Shown: piece after piece, positions 29,160 through 42,400 of the stretch
Position numbering within the stretch: position 1 is the stretch's first letter
How the letters are laid out: each line of letters begins with the position of its first letter
From: Urechis unicinctus
Taxonomy: Eukaryota > Annelida > Polychaeta > Xenopneusta > Urechidae
Length of the DNA: 64,000 nucleotides
Direction: 5' to 3'
Assembly (NCBI GenBank): GCA_034190875.2
Contig: CM067354.1
Span: forward strand, 75,915,400-75,979,399
Notes under the pieces: model-generated
Database searches by the model: none
The model's input: the letters and a program-made list of their open reading frames with translations, nothing else
Told to the model about the DNA's origin: nothing
Translations under genes and position numbers: made by a program

Positions 29160-32100
29160 ATGTACCGGTTGACAGTAGTAGGTAATGTCTTTCTCCTGAT
29201 TCGTGCCACTGTCCACAAGTATAGCAATAATTGAGCTTGCGATATGGTTGAATGGTTTGGCAACAGCTGAGATGACTAGGATGAGTTGCGTGAATCTTAT
29301 ACATTGCACCAGTGCTTTACTCGTATACTTCATATTTTGATACAGATATGGAAGAACAGTCACATTTTATCTATCGTTTAAGTGTTTGTGTTCTAATAAA
29401 ATCGTCTTGGATAATTCACATAATATATATGTTTTATGTTCCATAGTGCGTTGCTATTTACTCACTAACTAAAACTGCCTGACATGCATAATTTGTATCT
29501 TTGGTTCGTGAATATTGAACAAATAATTTGAACCCCTTTTTAGATATATAATTCAGTATGTGCTGTAAAAGTACATTCGAAGATATACGCAGACATGCTG
29601 GCTGTGACGCTACAGTTTGACAAGAAGCTAAAGTAAGGGTTTCAAAAACAATCACATCTGATTTTTTAAACATCCCCATCGTATGTGCCTCTATCCAGGT
29701 ACGCGTCAGATCCAACGTGTCGCCATTTTGGCCGATTGCATTGTTATCGAAGCTGATGTCTGCGTTGCATCAACGACTTCGTGATACTCATAGATATGTT
29801 GTTTATGAGTCAATGCGGGACTCACCATTCGGTTAGCGACCCTATGTAATAAGTCGGCAGGGATTATTTCGCGTAATTTCACGGAATGTCGGAAACGTGA
29901 GGCGTGAACAGCCGTGCAGCTTATGATACCGTGCTTCAGGGACACATGGTAATAATAGAATAATATAACTTACAAAGAAGAGGTAAAAATGACCATGCGG
30001 CCTGTGTGCAATCGCGATTGAGTTGGCAAACTGATTGGCGTGAAACACTCGTATGTTGATTCAAATACCTCGCTTACTGGTGAATGTAAGCTAATAAAAT
30101 GAAATAATTCAATCTCACAATTGCTGTGGTGGGTCGCCAGTAAGTACACACATAAAGCCTAAAATGCTTTATGTATCCCTTTCAAATATTGCTGTTCTTA
30201 GAGTGGGTAAATATTTATCACTGTTTTGTCCATTACCCTAGTGTCATAATATAATTTTATACATCTCTAGACACATCCAACGTGTAGATTTATGGTTGTG
30301 TCATAAAGGGGATATTTCTGTTACATTCAAGCAAAATGCCATGTAAGCAAACATTTCAGTACGGGGTAAATTTCCCTTTCATGCTATCAACCAAAATATG
30401 AAATAGAATAATTCAAAATTAATGTTCATACTCGGATGTTACTGGTAAAAAAATTTGTGTATGCGAACGAAGCACAGCGCATGTTAACCTGATCCGTGTG
30501 ACTATCATAGGAATAAGACAACACGAGAAATCGAATAGTTACGTCCTCATTTTCATAAGTTCCGGTGTTGAATCACTCGTTGGCTTGATATGAGGAACTC
30601 TCGACGTTTCTATTGATGTTGAATACTGCAAGCGGTTTCGAATGTGATGACACGTAAAATATATATGTTACTTTAGTTGGCGCAGCAAGGATGACTTATA
30701 TCGCCAACAACAATGGCATGCATGTAAATTGTACAACCAATCACAAGGACATTAGCAATAATACAAATGACGCGAATTATTACAACAACATTAAAATTCC
30801 TAACTTCCATTTTTGCTGCATAGAAAGTTTAAGTATTTTACTTTTGCGCTGAAGTAATGCATAAAGCCAGTGATCAGACAGAAAGTCAAACATACTCAAA
30901 TAGGCAGAACGTATTATGAATGAAGATTTACTGCGAGATGGGTGTCCTCAGGGTCCGATGTGGTATGGAAAAGCTTCTTCGGGTGGACATATTTAAGCAA
31001 GGAACTTAATGCAACCAATGGTTTAAAAATACCGTTAGAATAACTGACCGTTTCTATCTATCCGAGAGCCTCGTGGAATTTGCAGCTGTCCGACTTGACA
31101 CGCCTAAATAGACTATAGATCTAAAGCAATGCAAATCAGCACAAAATATCCTTCCGTCGCGGTATACCGGCGAACAAACGACCACCTCACCCATAACAGG
31201 CGCGCCACAGATAGCTACAATATGCAGAGGACGTATACGTTAACCTTAACATTTTCTCAGTAAGAGATGATTCGGTCCGAGAAATTCATGCGGCGATTCT
31301 CTCTGTTAGGTTGCAAATACATGTTCTTGCAGCATGCCGTGGTGTGAAGCTGTCTGCTGTCAGCCCGCAATGGCGAGCCTCTTTGTTCAGTAATATCAAT
31401 CAAGTTCTTGTAGCAAAAGCATCTAGAAGATTAATTCATCCATCACGTGTCTCATTGCTTTATGTACAAAGACTGTCACCCGATACCGCATTGTGTTGTT
31501 CTGACCAAGATATCGCACGATTCATAGACAATATGCCTGTTTTAAACACAAATAGTTTTTAATAGAGAGTTAGTGAGCTGGCGCATATGCCGAAAGGTAA
31601 AACAAATTCAATATTACCAAAACCACAATTGTCGACTTTCTCGGACAGTCAGAAAGTAAAAAACATTTGCCGCTCATGATTGTGCAGAGAGAATTCAAGT
31701 ACATAACACACACTGTTGATGTCGTCGTTAGATTATATATACCATTTCACCTTGGACGTTTCTCAGGAAGACTTCCGCAAGCGGTACCAACATATTCGTT
31801 AACCCAAACCATCTACCAAAAACTTGGTAATTCAATCGTAAAGTTGGAAAGTTTAATGTTGAACACTTTACAAATATATTGACGCCGTGCAGTGATCATT
31901 ACAAATACACCCCTGAAAAAGCCAGCAGAAACCATCTAAGATGGATTACATGATAACGGTTGCTTTTAAATTGCATTATCTAGATGGTCATTTTCTTAAT
32001 GAAAAACCCGCCGGCAGGTTACACACAATCTGTCCCATCACTGAATATCAATAAAACATAAACCATGTGAGCGCGAAATTAAAATAATTGTCTATCAAGG

Positions 32101-32260
32101 TTTTAGTTCAGCTCAATATCAATACGGACGATTCACTCTCCTTGGTCATCAGAATTGAAATGGATTCATGCATTTTAAAAACAATTTTGACGCAAAACAG
32201 ATTAAGTACATGATTGCCTGGTTTCGATATGATTATATGCAATGCCTTTTGACAACCTAC
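29160..32260 (+). repeat. Modules d and e of U2
   Basis: Present in U3 (42510-44800) and in part in U4 (60490-61640), absent from U1; module e also occurs inverted at 2566-3372. Short frames here (for example 31311-31562 and 31667-31882) reappear with changes in U3 (43870-44061, 44128-44376) but match no family known to me. Confidence 0.8.
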
Positions 32261-35130
32261 ATTGCAGCTCAAAGCTCTAATATGTCTCGCAATTGGTGGC
32301 GAAAAAGTCATCTGGACAGAATGTAATAAGCCAAGTGATTTTCTGCATCACTTCGCAATAACCAAGGGAGGGATCTGATGATGTCTGTTATCTGAAGGTT
32401 TGCGTTATGTGATCGATGAGCAATTCATTCCAATGCTGACCTGATTGCAGAAATAAAGCCTGTCGGATGTGCTTGTTTTGCAATGTCGAGATTTAATTGT
32501 GATTTTGCGTTCAATCAGGAGACGTGACAATGAAATATATTTCATGTTTTTGGACGATCATGATGCGTTGTTCCGCAATAAACGGCCAACGAAGGGGACA
32601 TGGGTAATTTGGATTCATGTTTTCTGAAAGTCATTTACCTCGCTATGACGATTTTTAAATCGTCAGAAGAAAACAGCATTAGCAAATTGTAAATCAATTG
32701 GGTGTCAGAGAGTACTGCAATAATAATTGCAATCCGCTAGTGTCATTGACGTTTCCGCTTAACCACGATTACGTGGCCTAGTAGATATAAGCCAAAGCCA
32801 TTTGAATCGCAGTCCCTAGGCAGCAATAATTAAGCCTCAACAAGGACTGTTCTTCGTGATAGACACACAAGTTATAGCTTCTGTCCTTTGGTGTTATAAG
32901 CAAGCATCCAGTACTTACTTTCTACATATAGTTAACATATGTCATTCATAATCGCCCAGTTTTTTGCACGTTAACTACGCCTACCTACCATGTTGCCAGT
33001 GGACATAGATTGATACTATGTTAGAAGAACTACAGATCCTAGGCAGTAGATCAATTATGAATCAGGGGACCATAAACTCGCTTGTGGCTGTCTGGTTCAA
33101 GGACAGTTTCGCCACTTGTAGATTGTGCGAATCCCCGAGGGAGAATACATTGTCTTCCAAACACAAACGGCTTCCGTTCAAAACTGGAGGTGTGTATTGT
33201 GATGGTATTCACAGTATGATGGCCAATAACTTATTACCCTTTTGGCAGGCAAACTAATACTTTAACCTCAGTATAATGTGTTTATTGTGTAAGCCGATCA
33301 AACAGTGTATACAGTGTTTAACTCAGGGAGATAAAATGTCCCTGACAAAAGAGATGCCATACACCGCAACAGGGCCAGATGTGCTTCTGCGACATTGGGC
33401 GATAGATAAATCGACCACTGCTAACGGCATATTTGTTGAAAGTAATTACAATTATTGCATCGACTCGCGTCGACTGGAAGGACCAACACGCTTTTGTATT
33501 GCATCTTGCTGTTGTCGATCGTTGCAAGAATTTGATTCTGCTATTCTAAATCACATGCATCACGGTATCATCCAGCTGTCAAATATGATTAATCATTTGG
33601 CTGAGAACAAATTTCAAAATATCATTCTGACACTTTGCTCTGTCTTAAAATTTGCACGATGCATTTCGATAAACATAGTTTACTAGATCAAATTACTGAG
33701 TATGGCTTTTATCTTAAAACTAATCGCACAAATGCGAATAAGCTGAATTGTCAGGGAGTAATAACATGCAGAGTTGCGAGTGTCAATTGTTGCCATGCAA
33801 TATGTTGCAAAATGTGAATGCAATTATCTCTGTGATTTGTAACTATTGAAGTTGATCAGTTTTCATTGACAATCCAAAGGAGGTGTATCACACAAACGTC
33901 TGTATTGGTTGGATTATCAAGCCATGCGACGAACCTAACTTTTATACTGGCCATTAGTTCCACCCAGTGAACGGCGAACGTGGTTGTCGTTTGTTTTCAT
34001 ATTTGGTCATAGGTGGTTGTTATAACTAGTTTGTGGTTAAAGTGTTTTCATAATTGCAATCGTACCAAACATAAATCTTCTAACTAATTCATTTGACCAC
34101 AAAGCAAAACATAGTTGCACAATAGATGTATCTATGGATAGCAAGTATTTACGTAAGTGACTTTGTTATATAGTTGATTTGTTATTGCATGTGGGACGTT
34201 TCAACTGACAGATGAACGGATTTGGGGGATTTCGTTCAAATAGTCATGTGTTACTGATCTGCTTTATTGTTCGGTTTTGGTTAGCATATGGTGAATGGCT
34301 AGTGGGGCCCAGCTGAATTCCCATTTTTCTATTCGCACCACCTTATTGGCCTAGTGCTGTAGTGGAGAATATATCATGGATGAATTAATTGGCTATAATA
34401 CCTTGTATTAACATAATACCAATCGTACGGCCATTAGCCATGATTCCAGAGGAGTGAATCTGATCCTACGTCAGAGGACATACGATCATGGTCATCAGAT
34501 GCATATTGGAGAGGCTCGATGGCAGATACCCTACCTAATGCGGACCTATTTAAACTATGCCCCGTGTTAATTTTCGCCAATTGTAGTTATTTGATCGTAT
34601 AGGTTCATTTTGTAACGGCGATGATGTTTATTTTATGACAGACATTAATGAACCTAAAGAAATGAAGGTTCCGACGCATTTATTAACGACCCAACAGGAT
34701 ACATTTATTCGTGTTAAGTGTTTGCATGCATTATTAACATATTTGATTTTGTCACAGGTGACTTCATGGTATATACGTTAGGTGCCAATTTCGTGGTTTA
34801 TTGTGTTTGCAGCAGGTAATGTGGCAACAGCAGATGTTAGCCAGATACGATATCGCCATGCGGCCTTCTTGCGGTAAACATGCAGTCAATAGTTGTATTG
34901 TCTGTTTCGTTTCCCTCTTCATCACCATTAGTTGGCTGTTCATAAACACATTACCTGAAGTGTTTGTTAAGCACACGTATTTACTGTAGGACAAGACCGT
35001 TATTTCGGGCCTGCCGTCTACATTGGGCGACTGCACAACGTGTAGAAACAACCTATCTATTAGGTATGATATTACGTTTGATATAGTGGAAAACGTGCTG
35101 CAGTAAGCAAATGTATCCTTTGATTCATCT
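32260..35130 (+). repeat. Module f of U2
   Basis: Matches U0 9965-12345 and U3 44800-48196. It lacks an internal part present in those copies (U0 about 11200-11560; U3 about 46580-46960). Non-coding. Confidence 0.82.
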
Positions 35131-35155
35131 ATATATATATATATATATATATATA
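35131..35155. repeat. Short AT microsatellite; empty-site equivalent of the LINE insertion
   Basis: About 25 bp of AT between TTTGATTCATCT and GTTGCGTATATTTATC. In U3 the same left and right flanks bracket the LINE plus a much longer AT tract. Confidence 0.95.
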
Positions 35156-38100
35156 GTTGCGTATATTTATCAGAAAAGTTGGATCCCTCCCAAAGTCAGT
35201 CGTTAGTTGCTGCTCTCCCAGAGGGCAAATATTCCCCAATTGTTTTGACCATTCCCTCGTGCTGTTGTATATTTATATGTGACTCGCAGCACATCCATTA
35301 ATATATTTTTGTTCTCGTAAAGAGGGATATTTCAATAACGTAAAAGCTCTTGGCCCATCAAAACAGCATGTGAGTGAATAAACATCATGTTTTTACATGG
35401 AATATGCATTGAATGTTTATAGTTTACTGGTACGCCAGTGCTCGCTATATGCAGACATTGTTAAAGTGATGGCCGTGTTATTATGAGGGTATGAGACTAT
35501 CTGCTTACATTAGCTTCAGCTATGTATAGCAATAAGCATTTAAGAGTTACATCGCTACCTTTATTACCTTCAGCATCGCATCATTCGTCGGTCCGAGGTG
35601 AGGATTCTCAACGTTTCTATCGATGTTGAATAATGCGGAATGTAGATGTTGTTTCGAGACGCGTAGCAAAGATGACAACAACAACAACATGCGTAACAAC
35701 AATGTAAATAATAAAATAACGCTCATAATGACAACCATGGGTCTTTCATTGTATTAATACATTTTCTGATATCTATTTTCTGATTAGAAAGTGCCAATTG
35801 TATTGGGTCTCCATGAATTTTTCAAAGCTCAATCAGCTATAACTGGCCGATTGAAGAGACAACAATCAAGTATCGGCATTGATCTAAAACGTTATTAAAT
35901 TATATTATTCATCTCTTATAGGTTTGTAATCACATTATAAGTGGCACAGATAAATAGAAAAGCTCATTTATATTCCCCTACACCCTAACAATAGCCAATG
36001 CGTTTTTCGTTCGTATTGATCTGGATAATAAACCATCCGCAGCATCACCACCAGCACGTCGTCAATCGACATGTCAGCTTCCATTGAAACGATTCTATCT
36101 GTAAGCGAAAAGAACATAGTGGTATTGCATCATAATCTACGGTCAACCATTTGACTGCTCAGTAGAAATTCGGACTGGAAATGATATGGCAGCGTTTACT
36201 TACTGAGACATCGTGGGTAAACAAGCGGTACTTTTCTCAAATGATCAGCTTCTTAATCACCAAAAACCGACGCGGCAGGTGAATTGTTTAAAGGTGATCG
36301 GAATTGGTAACGATACGTAGTTGAAAGTTATTCCCACGTAAATGGACTACAATTGATTGCAGCCTCAATGCAATTTAGGCCTAACATTGATTCACATATG
36401 AAAAAACAGCATTACTGACGAAGTGATCAATCAGCAAGAATATTTATTGGCTGTAACAGCTGAGTGACTCTTGAGCATTTATCACTGACATTATAGGGGA
36501 ATCAAAGGTTTTGCTCTATAAGGAATAATGCTTCCATTAACAGCCACTGAAGAGGTGTAGTTAAAAGAGTAATGGCCCGTGAATGCGGGTAAATTTGCCG
36601 TTTTAAGAGATTTTTAGTTCCCCATTGCTGATTCACACATACTGTTTTAAGTTATGGTGTACATTAATTAATTAATACAAATGTAAACAGCAAATATGAG
36701 TATGACACACAGTGATAGCTGCTAATGTTATGTGCCGTAATAGACCAGCATTATCCATCACGAATATCAAATAGCAATGGCAATTGAATAGGTTATAAAA
36801 TGGTATAGACGGAAAAGTGGTCAGTGATGTCGTGGTTTAAATGCACAGTAGGAGCGTTTGTCTTCAAAAAGGAAACCAAACTAAGGACAATAATAACCAG
36901 GTATCGCTCGTTATTATTGCTAAGTCATCATAGTATCAACGTCTCTAAATGCGAGTTGACGAAATACTGATGAGTATTTGAACATCGTCTCTATACCTTA
37001 TACAAGCCATTAGCAAAAGAGGTTTTTGCGCAGCTTAGTCATCATAGTAATAATCTACAGTTAACATTGGTGGTCCACTAACATAATTATGAGTACACAG
37101 AAAATTGATGTTGCCCAAAACCCCATAAGCAGATCATGAAAAGTACATATTACTGTTTCGCATTTGTCAGCATACACACCATACAAAGGGAAAAGAACAG
37201 TCCACACAGCTTGGGTCATCAACGAGTGGCTCTTTTATATACAGTTATATAGATTTCGTGTTTCTATCGGTTTCAAGTGGCGCCCAAGTGTGGCAGACAT
37301 CGTCATATCGCTTATTCTACCTATTATGAGACGACAATCGACAGATGTTAGGATTCGTAATGACTGATCGGTATGATACACGCTGTACCCACATAATTGC
37401 GCCCAGTCTGAATGACATCGTCGTAATTATAAACATTCTCCATTACCTTAGGAGAAATGGGTAAAACTGCTGTTGTCAATTATTGAAGAAACCCCATTAC
37501 TGTACTGCCTCATCACACATGACAGTCGTTCAAACATGACCAAAACACTCGGTTATACGTAAATAAGGCGTAATGTGCGAAGCGCATACGCAGTATCATG
37601 ATCAAATCAACTGCATATGCAATGCACGAAGATGTCCGGCATTAGTTATATACATACACAAGAACAGTACACTGTGACTTTCATGCAGACCGTGGTCTTT
37701 CTGCATCGTCCATGCTCATGTGGTATGTAAAACTTCTTCGTGTGCATTACTTTCATGGCTAGCATTTCAATGTGCCTTTCTACATCAGCTTTATGGCTGA
37801 TGTGTAATTTCAACACAAAGTCTTTGCATTTTCTTTTAATTTGACTATTTGACTTTAATCATTTGTCAGTGATTTGTGCGACTGGTTATTTTGTTTCCAA
37901 TGCTGTTTAGTTGATCAAAAGCAGGAGATATAATCGATGAGTGGGGATATAGCCGGAATTCCGTAAACTTCCTACTCAGCAACGCCCAATCAACTTACCA
38001 CAGCCGTTTTGTCTAGACGGCTGGCATAATCGTTCGAGATTGCGATTCTAGCAGATATCAAGGAGATTTGTTGTGGCTACAGGAAAAACATGTTTGACAA

Positions 38101-38430
38101 TCGAAGGGTTTCGACTTCACTTTAATAAATGTTTGACTTTTGCGTTCAGGTAATGCATAAAGACAGTGATTATGCAGAAATACACCGTTATGGCATGGTT
38201 ACAATAAAATGTGTATTCTGTACTACTGCATAAACTCAAGTTTAGTATAGCTAGATTTTTTTGCGCAATACACTTCTAATGTTTGCGATGATCATTGATT
38301 GACCTTGTAAGGTGTCTGCGCACCTTAGATTCAACTTTACAGCACTCCATGGCCGATTAAAGAGACAACAATCAAAGTGCGTTTTATTGACAACATTAAG
38401 CTGTTCCTACAGAAATCGGATTCATCTTCG
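35156..38430 (+). repeat. Modules g and h of U2
   Basis: Matches U0 12345-14796; module g also matches U3 52581-53690. No coding motif. The frame at 35547-35738 (VILLFTLL...) has counterparts at 12480-12728 and 52997-53206, but with different lengths and indels, so it is more likely a by-product of homology than a gene. Confidence 0.82.
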
Positions 38431-38884
38431 GTTGAATGTATGTCCGAAATGTTATGAATAAAACAACTTTTATCTTAGCTAGACAAACTACGTTTGACAA
38501 ATGTTGCCTCCAATAAAGAAAAGGATACATTCAAGGAACGTACGTGGTTTGGTATGCCATATTGTTCGGATTGATTGGCCAATTCGAGGTGCCAACAATA
38601 GATTACATCTCTCGGAATCCATCATTGTTTCCTGAGTGGTTATCAGTCAGGGCACTGCTGAACATTTCGTTTTAAATCCTCTTTAATTGCAAAACAACGC
38701 GATAATGTTTTCAGAGCAAGCAATACAAGCGGTTTGTACAATATAAGGCGCAATGATAATTTTAAAAGGGTAGGTCGTACTATGCAATCTTCTTGTACTA
38801 TTCGTCTATATGAATTGCTGCAAGTTTAACACCTCGCAGAGCTCTCTTACTACTTCAACAGCGCCCAATTACTAGTACAATGAG

Positions 38885-39463
38885 CACTATCGGTCGCATA
38901 TGAACGCTTATCAGGATTCATCATGTTATGTCATATTATTGGACGCTTCCAAAGGGCTCTGATCGAGTTGATTTTATTCAAGTGCTTGGTTTATTACCAG
39001 AGCGTGGTATATGTGCATGACTACTAAGCGCCTGCCAAACATGTAAACGCAGCAAACGTTAAAATATTTGACAATGATTATTGTACTAATGGAGTCAAAC
39101 AAGTGGGGTGCTTTGTCTCCCATTCTATTCGATGTATAAATCGACGAACTATTATCACGGCTCTCTAAAAGGGAATCGGGAGCCATGTTAGTCATCGTTA
39201 TGCCGGCGCACTGAGCTACGCTGACGACGTCGCTCTCATTGCTCCTTCTTTGACTGCGGCCAAGTCAATGCTTACAACATGCGAAGAGCTTACCGAAGAA
39301 TATAATCATATATTCAACGCATCAAAAATCAACTTTATGCTTTTTAATTGTCAAACGTGCGATGTGAATTTACAACTGAATAGCGTTAAATTAAATGCTA
39401 ATGAATATGCTGTTCGTCTTGGATCCTATATAGGAAGAAACTTCGAAAAATTTAATGTGCATA
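38885..39463 (+). pseudogene. Truncated LINE reverse transcriptase remnant in U2
   Basis: Same palm remnant as at 21720: LLDASK near 38940, GALSPILFDV and YIDELLSR-like codons near 39105-39160 (interrupted by a stop after the DV), and SYADDVALIAPSLTAAKSML near 39215-39280. It continues into a 76-codon open stretch (39250-39480) and is cut at 39463 by the U2-U3 join. Confidence 0.78.
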
Positions 39464-42400
39464 ATAGTATAATATTGTAAGTTGCTTGCATAATGTTCTA
39501 ACGGGTAAATAGCATTGATAATGGTAATGACGCCGCCAATATTCAATTATTTGCCTCTCCAGAATACCTGATAATGATTCGGCAATGATCACGAAAAGAA
39601 CTTTGCGTTATATTACCCCATTAGTTGTGGTTTTAGCGAAATGAATTGCACCCCAAAGGGTTGTCAACCTCATTGCAAGATTTAATCGTACTGTAGATGT
39701 GATAATATTACACTCAGCCAACCGCAATGACGTTTTATACAATCATTCCGGCAATAAAGATTCCTCTGCATCCTCTGTGCTGGCGTGTGTCTGTGTCCTA
39801 GAATCGGACTATGCTGATGTTAAACATCGTTGTAGGGGATATTAGGTTGGAAATACCCTAATTGCCAAAATTTTCCCATAATACCCCAGCTCATTACCCA
39901 TATGAAGAAAAACGATTCCATTCGAGAGAGGCCATCCAGTCTTGCTTGCCGATACATTTGACGCAACGACTAACAATGGAAGGTTGATGACCAGCATGGC
40001 TTGTATGAAACAGCTAATGTTGAAATAATATGAATATCAACAGATACAATAGTAGCAGGAATATTGTGCATTTTGAACACTGGAAGCTAACCCTGTTATA
40101 AAACCCCGATACCATTGAAAAACCGAATAGGAGCAGACCATGTTCGTACTGAGCCATGTGGGATATTTCCAAATGCGCTCTGCTTGGTGTGGAAACGCAT
40201 CAGTGTATACTGTGAATTCGTCGCATTCGTCTTGTAATGAACTCATTTTGTATCTATTATCACAGTGTTATATTAATTGTAAAATTAATAACGTATCTAC
40301 AGTATTTGTGAGACTATTGGATACCTTCAAACGGAGTTTCTAAAGCGCTGAATTGAACATGTTACTGTTTGTTAGTGCATGCAAATGTGGTTCGTTTATA
40401 TGCTATGCTGTATGGCTAGAATGGACCTGTCACTGCAAGTCTCAGTGAGGGATTAGTGATATATATACTTTCAAAGACTTATACAAATAATAATCACCAT
40501 TCGGGTTCTGGTTTTATTTCCGATCGTATTGTTCCATCCAAATCATTCTTTAAATGAATGTAGGGAATTATTCTTCATAATGTACCAAATGTATCTGAAA
40601 GAAAGTTGAAAGTTACAGCGTATAGAAACCAAATTTGCCAAGTTGACAATCACTTATGGAACTGACAGCTGCAAATAGTTTCTGGTAGTGAAATACAGCA
40701 ATTAATAACAGTTACAGAAACACACTACAATAGCTGCAATATCTTAAACTGATATTAAGGCTATCACGCTGTGGAATAAATCAGATTTCCTGATTGCAAT
40801 ATCATGGCAAACGTTGGCGAGGGGTACCCTATTACCGCCGCTATCATGCTTAATCTAGAACGCTATAGGGATACAAACCGAATGCCAGGCCTACTATGAT
40901 AATTAAAGATATAGATCGTAGGATCATGATATGTAAGCTTCTATATAAGATCTCCGTACGTATACTGGCAGACGCAGTTGCTTTGTGAGGGGACATCGAT
41001 TATACAGAGACGGTATTTAGTGACATACTCAAGGTATAACAGATAATAAACCGAAACATAAGCAATTCTTTGACTCAGTGGGATTAATTGTAGCTATAAG
41101 CACTGCACTGACATAGCACAACTTGAAAACGCAGGTAAGATTTGTATAAATTATGCCAAAAGAGCTCGGTTAAAATATCATAGTGGATGCAAAATACATA
41201 GGACTGACTACTGCACGATTTGCAAAGAAACAATAACTATACGCTGACTTACAGACTGCCGATTGTAACACCCAAAGCGAAATTACACCGACTGCATTAG
41301 CGATAATTGATGTCTATACGCATCCTAATGGATCCACACTGTGTATTCGACGCATAACCTTGAATCATAGTTCGCTTTCCCAATCGCAATTTCCACACAA
41401 AGGTTCATCATCAAAGCAAATGTTCATATGCCGTCCATGTGTGAAATGCGAGATGAGTTGGATTATTTGCCATTAGATGACCACATAATCATATATCATG
41501 ACGTCTATGATCTCATTTTAGCGGTACTTAAGTTTCATCAGCTACCAACATTATACAAACGCTAGATTGCTTTTCACCGACAATGTGAAATGAAGCAGGT
41601 AATGACCTACATATATATGTTTCCATCTGAGAATGACAACGAGTCTTTAATAGTTATCCCAGTTGTTTGTATCCCATTCGTGAGCAAAACCAAGCCGGAA
41701 CGGTTATTATAGCGTGGTAAGCGTTGTTTTGTCATTGGTGTCGAATGCATTTTCTAAACAGTTTATAGACTCATAAACATCGATTGTGCCGAGCAGACAA
41801 TATCACAGCAGCATCATGGATTTGCCTGTCTTGAGCTTTAAACTCATCTGCAAAGCGCTAGGTACTATATATGTGGTATTTAGTAAATTAAGCTGAAAAC
41901 CCAAAACGTATCCTGAATCAACCTGTTATGCTTCTACTGCGCTTAACATGCTAGGGTCATATATTGCTGTCAGCAGTAGCTTGCAACATGATACGCCTAC
42001 TGCAACCTACATGATAGTCAAAATGCACAATACCTTTGCTTCTTTGGAATCTTTCTATTTTCATAGAATTACAATGTTGGTTGTTTCATACGACCCTTGC
42101 TTGTCCTTATTAGCCCCCTTCCATGGTTTTGTTCCGCTTCAAATAAATTGGTATCACACCGGAACTCATTACCTCCGTCGAAACGAATCTGTTTTGTTTC
42201 TCACAGAAAATCAGTTAAGCGATTGGTGGCAATTTCGCTACAATTCTCATGAAAAGCGAAAGTAGCTATATAGGTAATTACGATATTCAAAAGCTAATAC
42301 TACAGAGAGTAGGCACACCACCTGAAATGCCACTTACCGTAATGTTTCTACTTGACCATGATAACGAGACTACGAAGATATGAGACAAAGCCAGTTGAAT

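Larger units (their letters stand above)
22692..39463 (+). repeat. Array unit U2, the most complete copy (about 16.8 kb)
   Basis: The reference copy, from TCGTGCCGATAC to an abrupt join at 39464. Its modules a to i are found in the same order, with gaps, in U0, U1, U3 and U4. It contains a short AT run at 35131-35155, the site that holds the LINE in U3. The longest open frame is 136 codons (33276-33686), with no recognisable motif and no intact counterpart at 45800-46200. At the right end the reverse transcriptase module is cut and joined to sequence equivalent to 24330. Confidence 0.9.

Noticed and set aside
31311..31882. Possible protein gene: short frames (LAACRGVKLSAVSPQW; HTVDVVVRLYIPFHLGRF) that recur at 43870-44376 and 2589-3038
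   Set aside because: Lengths and frames differ in each copy, and stops and indels separate the pieces. No family recognised. A coding-constraint test on many copies could revive it.
33276..33686. 136-codon open frame in module f of U2
   Set aside because: The same sequence in U3 (about 45800-46200) and U0 (about 10600-10870) is broken by stops and indels, and no motif is recognisable. Best explained as a chance frame.
22692..39463. The giant unit as a Polinton/Maverick or other large DNA transposon (size would fit)
   Set aside because: No terminal inverted repeats, no polymerase B, integrase, packaging ATPase or capsid motifs, and tandem rather than dispersed arrangement.
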